Below, in pieces: positions 13,955 through 14,565 of a stretch of 14,565 nt of DNA; positions within the stretch are counted from its first letter, which is position 1; each line of letters begins with the position of its first letter. Below the pieces are notes generated by a model. The model was given only the letters and a program-made list of their open reading frames with translations. It was not told the origin of the DNA and searched no databases. Source of the DNA: an uncultured Anaerosacchariphilus sp. (GTDB lineage Bacteria; Bacillota; Clostridia; Lachnospirales; Lachnospiraceae); the NCBI GenBank assembly GCA_934373375.1, contig CAKROP010000018.1:1-14565 (forward strand), written 5' to 3'. Position numbers and translations under genes: made by a program.

Positions 13955-14565
13955 ATGAGTGAAACTGCGGTAATGAAAGAATCCAAAATTACAATCCGGG
14001 ATCTGATCCATGTATTCTGGCGTTGGTGGCTTGCGTGCGAAATGTCAAATTCCTATGAGCGTATGCAGTCTGTAGCATATTGCTTTGCGATGATTCCGGT
14101 TTTGAAGAAGTTATATCCGGATAAGGACGAGTTCTGTGAAGCTCTTCAGAGACATTTGATTTTCTTTAATACAGAAGGTATCTGTGGCAATGTGATTGTT
14201 GGTATGTCTGTGGCAATGGAAGAGGAAAATGCGGAAAAAGGCGGAAATGTACTGGGTGAAAGTATTGTAGCCTTGAAATCCGCTTTGATGGGCCCGGTGG
14301 CAGGTATTGGAGATACCGTAACCTGGGGAACTGTAAAACCTCTGGTTTTTACGATTGCATTGAGTGCAAGTGCGAATGGCTCTATTCTGGGCTGGTTTCT
14401 GATGTTTCTGTTTGTACCGATAACCGTAGCATATGGCTGGGCCTTGATGACTATGGGATATCGTCTCGGAAGAAATGCATTGAGCGCACTGCTGGAATCC
14501 GGCTGGATTGACAGAATTGTATCCGGAGCAAGCGTTCTTGGTCTGTTTATGATTGGCGCGCTGGC
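13955..14565 (+). CDS. PTS mannose/sorbose-family EIID component, 3'-truncated by window edge
   Basis: Open frame from ATG 13955 to the right edge, 203 codons; full family members have about 270-300 residues. The AAGGAGGAG at 13940-13948 sets the start. Family signatures: FWRWWLACEMSNSYERMQS (about 25-43), VLKKLYPDKDEF, RHLIFFNTEG (about 66-75), the AMEEENAEKG acidic loop, and ALMGPVAGIGDTVTWG (about 109-124), the hallmark EIID loop. Then come hydrophobic segments. It partners with EIIC in the membrane to translocate and phosphorylate the sugar. Any genes past EIID (often the metabolic enzyme) are outside the window. Confidence 0.94.
   Translation, partial: MSETAVMKESKITIRDLIHVFWRWWLACEMSNSYERMQSVAYCFAMIPVLKKLYPDKDEFCEALQRHLIFFNTEGICGNVIVGMSVAMEEENAEKGGNVLGESIVALKSALMGPVAGIGDTVTWGTVKPLVFTIALSASANGSILGWFLMFLFVPITVAYGWALMTMGYRLGRNALSALLESGWIDRIVSGASVLGLFMIGAL

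Overview
The window looks like a chromosomal segment of a gut-type Clostridia, most probably a Lachnospiraceae member. This is inferred from strong AGGAGG-type ribosome binding sites, sigma-A-like promoters, moderate GC with GC-richer and AT-richer blocks, and the gene families present. No rRNA, tRNA, CRISPR array, integrase or insertion sequence was seen.

Layout: (1) 1-1171, minus strand, a FliB-like cysteine-rich protein (flagellin lysine-N-methylase family) running off the left edge. (2) 1415-2779, plus, a MATE efflux transporter. (3) 2852-3988, plus, an isoaspartyl dipeptidase (IadA) with its own good promoter and a 14-bp-stem terminator shared with the convergent gene. (4) 4043-5977, minus, an RpiR/SIS regulator followed by an unusual DegT-like PLP-dependent enzyme. 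(5) 6187-8693, plus, divergent from the regulator: a small two-helix membrane protein, a sodium:solute symporter and a creatininase-family amidohydrolase. Regions 3-5 plausibly form one uptake and amide/peptide-catabolism locus under RpiR control. The divergent promoter region carries overlapping promoters and three copies of a 13-bp motif, GTAAA-N3-T-N-TAC.

(6) 8734-9090 is a roughly 350-nt leader in front of mgtE. It contains a 34-codon small ORF with a perfect Shine-Dalgarno, a very long imperfect hairpin (8827-8954) whose 5' side overlaps the small ORF, a T-tracted terminator hairpin and a last hairpin just before the mgtE ribosome site. It does not match the M-box as I remember it and is the best candidate for something undescribed here. 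(7) 9091-10464 is the magnesium transporter MgtE.

(8) 10588-11268, minus, is a nagB-like gene broken by an in-frame TAG and apparently missing an internal segment. (9) 11401-11943, minus, is a TetR-family regulator. (10) 12171-14565, plus, is a mannose-family PTS operon, EIIA-EIIB-EIIC-EIID, with EIID cut by the right edge. The regulator and PTS operon are divergent, with a 10-bp perfect inverted repeat between them overlapping the PTS -35 box. This last block is visibly more AT-rich than mgtE, and the decayed amino-sugar deaminase suggests the PTS once served, or still serves, an amino sugar or related hexose.
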